Shown here one piece after another: positions 63,922-64,000 of a DNA stretch of 64,000 nucleotides. Within the stretch, counting starts at the first letter, position 1. Each line of letters opens with the position of its first letter. The translations under genes were made by a program, and so were the position numbers. Source of the DNA: Rhizobium sp. FKY42 (GTDB taxonomy: Bacteria; Pseudomonadota; Alphaproteobacteria; Rhizobiales; Rhizobiaceae); the NCBI RefSeq assembly GCF_005222835.1, contig NZ_STGA01000044.1:124001-188000 (forward strand), given 5' to 3'. The notes under the pieces are model-generated. The model was not told the DNA's origin, ran no database searches, and saw nothing but the letters and a program-made list of their open reading frames with translations.

Positions 63922-64000
63922 TCAGGCGTCCGGATTGCGATTAACCAGATAGACGCCCGCCACCACGATCACTGTTCCAATCACCATCGGCACGGTTAGC
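63922..64000 (-). CDS. EamA/DMT-family transporter, C-terminal end (partial)
   Basis: The last 25 residues of a minus-strand gene fall in the window: VPMVIGTVIVVAGVYLVNRN plus a short tail. The end pattern (IG...I..GVYLVNR) is that of the last helix of EamA-type drug/metabolite transporters. The rest is beyond the window edge. The terminator at 63886-63914 lies just downstream of it. Confidence 0.5.
   Translation of the reverse strand, partial: LTVPMVIGTVIVVAGVYLVNRNPDA

Noticed and set aside
1-64000. CRISPR array, prophage or transposase
   Set aside because: No regularly spaced short repeats, no phage structural genes and no transposase or integrase were seen.

Overview
The window looks like chromosomal DNA from a member of the Rhizobiaceae (Agrobacterium / Allorhizobium / Rhizobium group). 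The evidence is the gene set: a NolR-type ArsR regulator, BacA, the ChoXWV choline importer followed by a HugZ-like gene, the bdhA-xdhA-xdhB gene order known from Sinorhizobium meliloti, an IalB-family protein, a DUF2333 protein and an Agrobacterium Agt-like glycolipid glycosyltransferase. Coding density is high. I see no rRNA, tRNA, CRISPR array, insertion sequence or phage gene.

Layout. 1-168: end of an extensin-like gene. 179-7669: diguanylate cyclase, fhs, a LuxR-type regulator with a small PAS protein, a DUF2333 pair, and pseudoazurin behind an FNR/FixK box. 7754-11252: choXWV plus a HugZ-like gene. 11611-14403: NolR-like regulator, omega-amino-acid aminotransferase, an internally deleted corA and a small secreted protein. 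14708-17630: orphan LivK-like binding protein and adenine deaminase. 17633-24769: M23 peptidase, a tiny ORF, an AraC regulator, GH13 alpha-glucosidase, a sugar kinase, and an Agt-like glycosyltransferase behind a PHO box. 24943-34255: YjeH-like permease, der, YfgM-like protein, polysaccharide deacetylase, bacA, MFS exporter, map, LLM oxidoreductase. 34566-37895: FepA-like TonB receptor behind a possible RirA (IRO) box, and a secreted B3-type metallo-hydrolase. 38184-54654: ialB, then purine catabolism on both strands. 54754-64000: DUF1045, a split MnmC/MnmD pair with overlapping divergent starts, a five-PAS hybrid kinase, a DEAD-box helicase and the end of a DMT transporter.

Purine catabolism. 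The genes cover adenine to hypoxanthine (ade), guanine to xanthine (guaD), hypoxanthine/xanthine to urate (xdhAB with maturation factor xdhC), urate to 5-hydroxyisourate (puuD, membrane cytochrome c enzyme), then OHCU, allantoin and allantoate (uraH, uraD, puuE), and ureidoglycolate cleavage (allA). An allantoate-degrading enzyme is not in the window. A LysR-type gene lies between the two halves and is a candidate regulator. A MntA-HepT-type toxin-antitoxin pair sits inside the minus-strand purine operon between uraD and allA; its HEPN protein lacks the catalytic R-x4-H-x-Y residues. A frameshifted DUF559 gene and a perfect 46-bp inverted repeat interrupt the plus-strand xdh operon between xdhB and xdhC.

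The points I would follow first are the degenerate HepT pair, an unclassified His/Cys-rich protein (50130-50804) with an HNH-like core, the PHO box in front of the Agt-like gene, the large hairpin in the nolR leader, the M23 peptidase with a substituted zinc ligand, and the divergent mnmD/FAD-oxidoreductase pair sharing one CATG.
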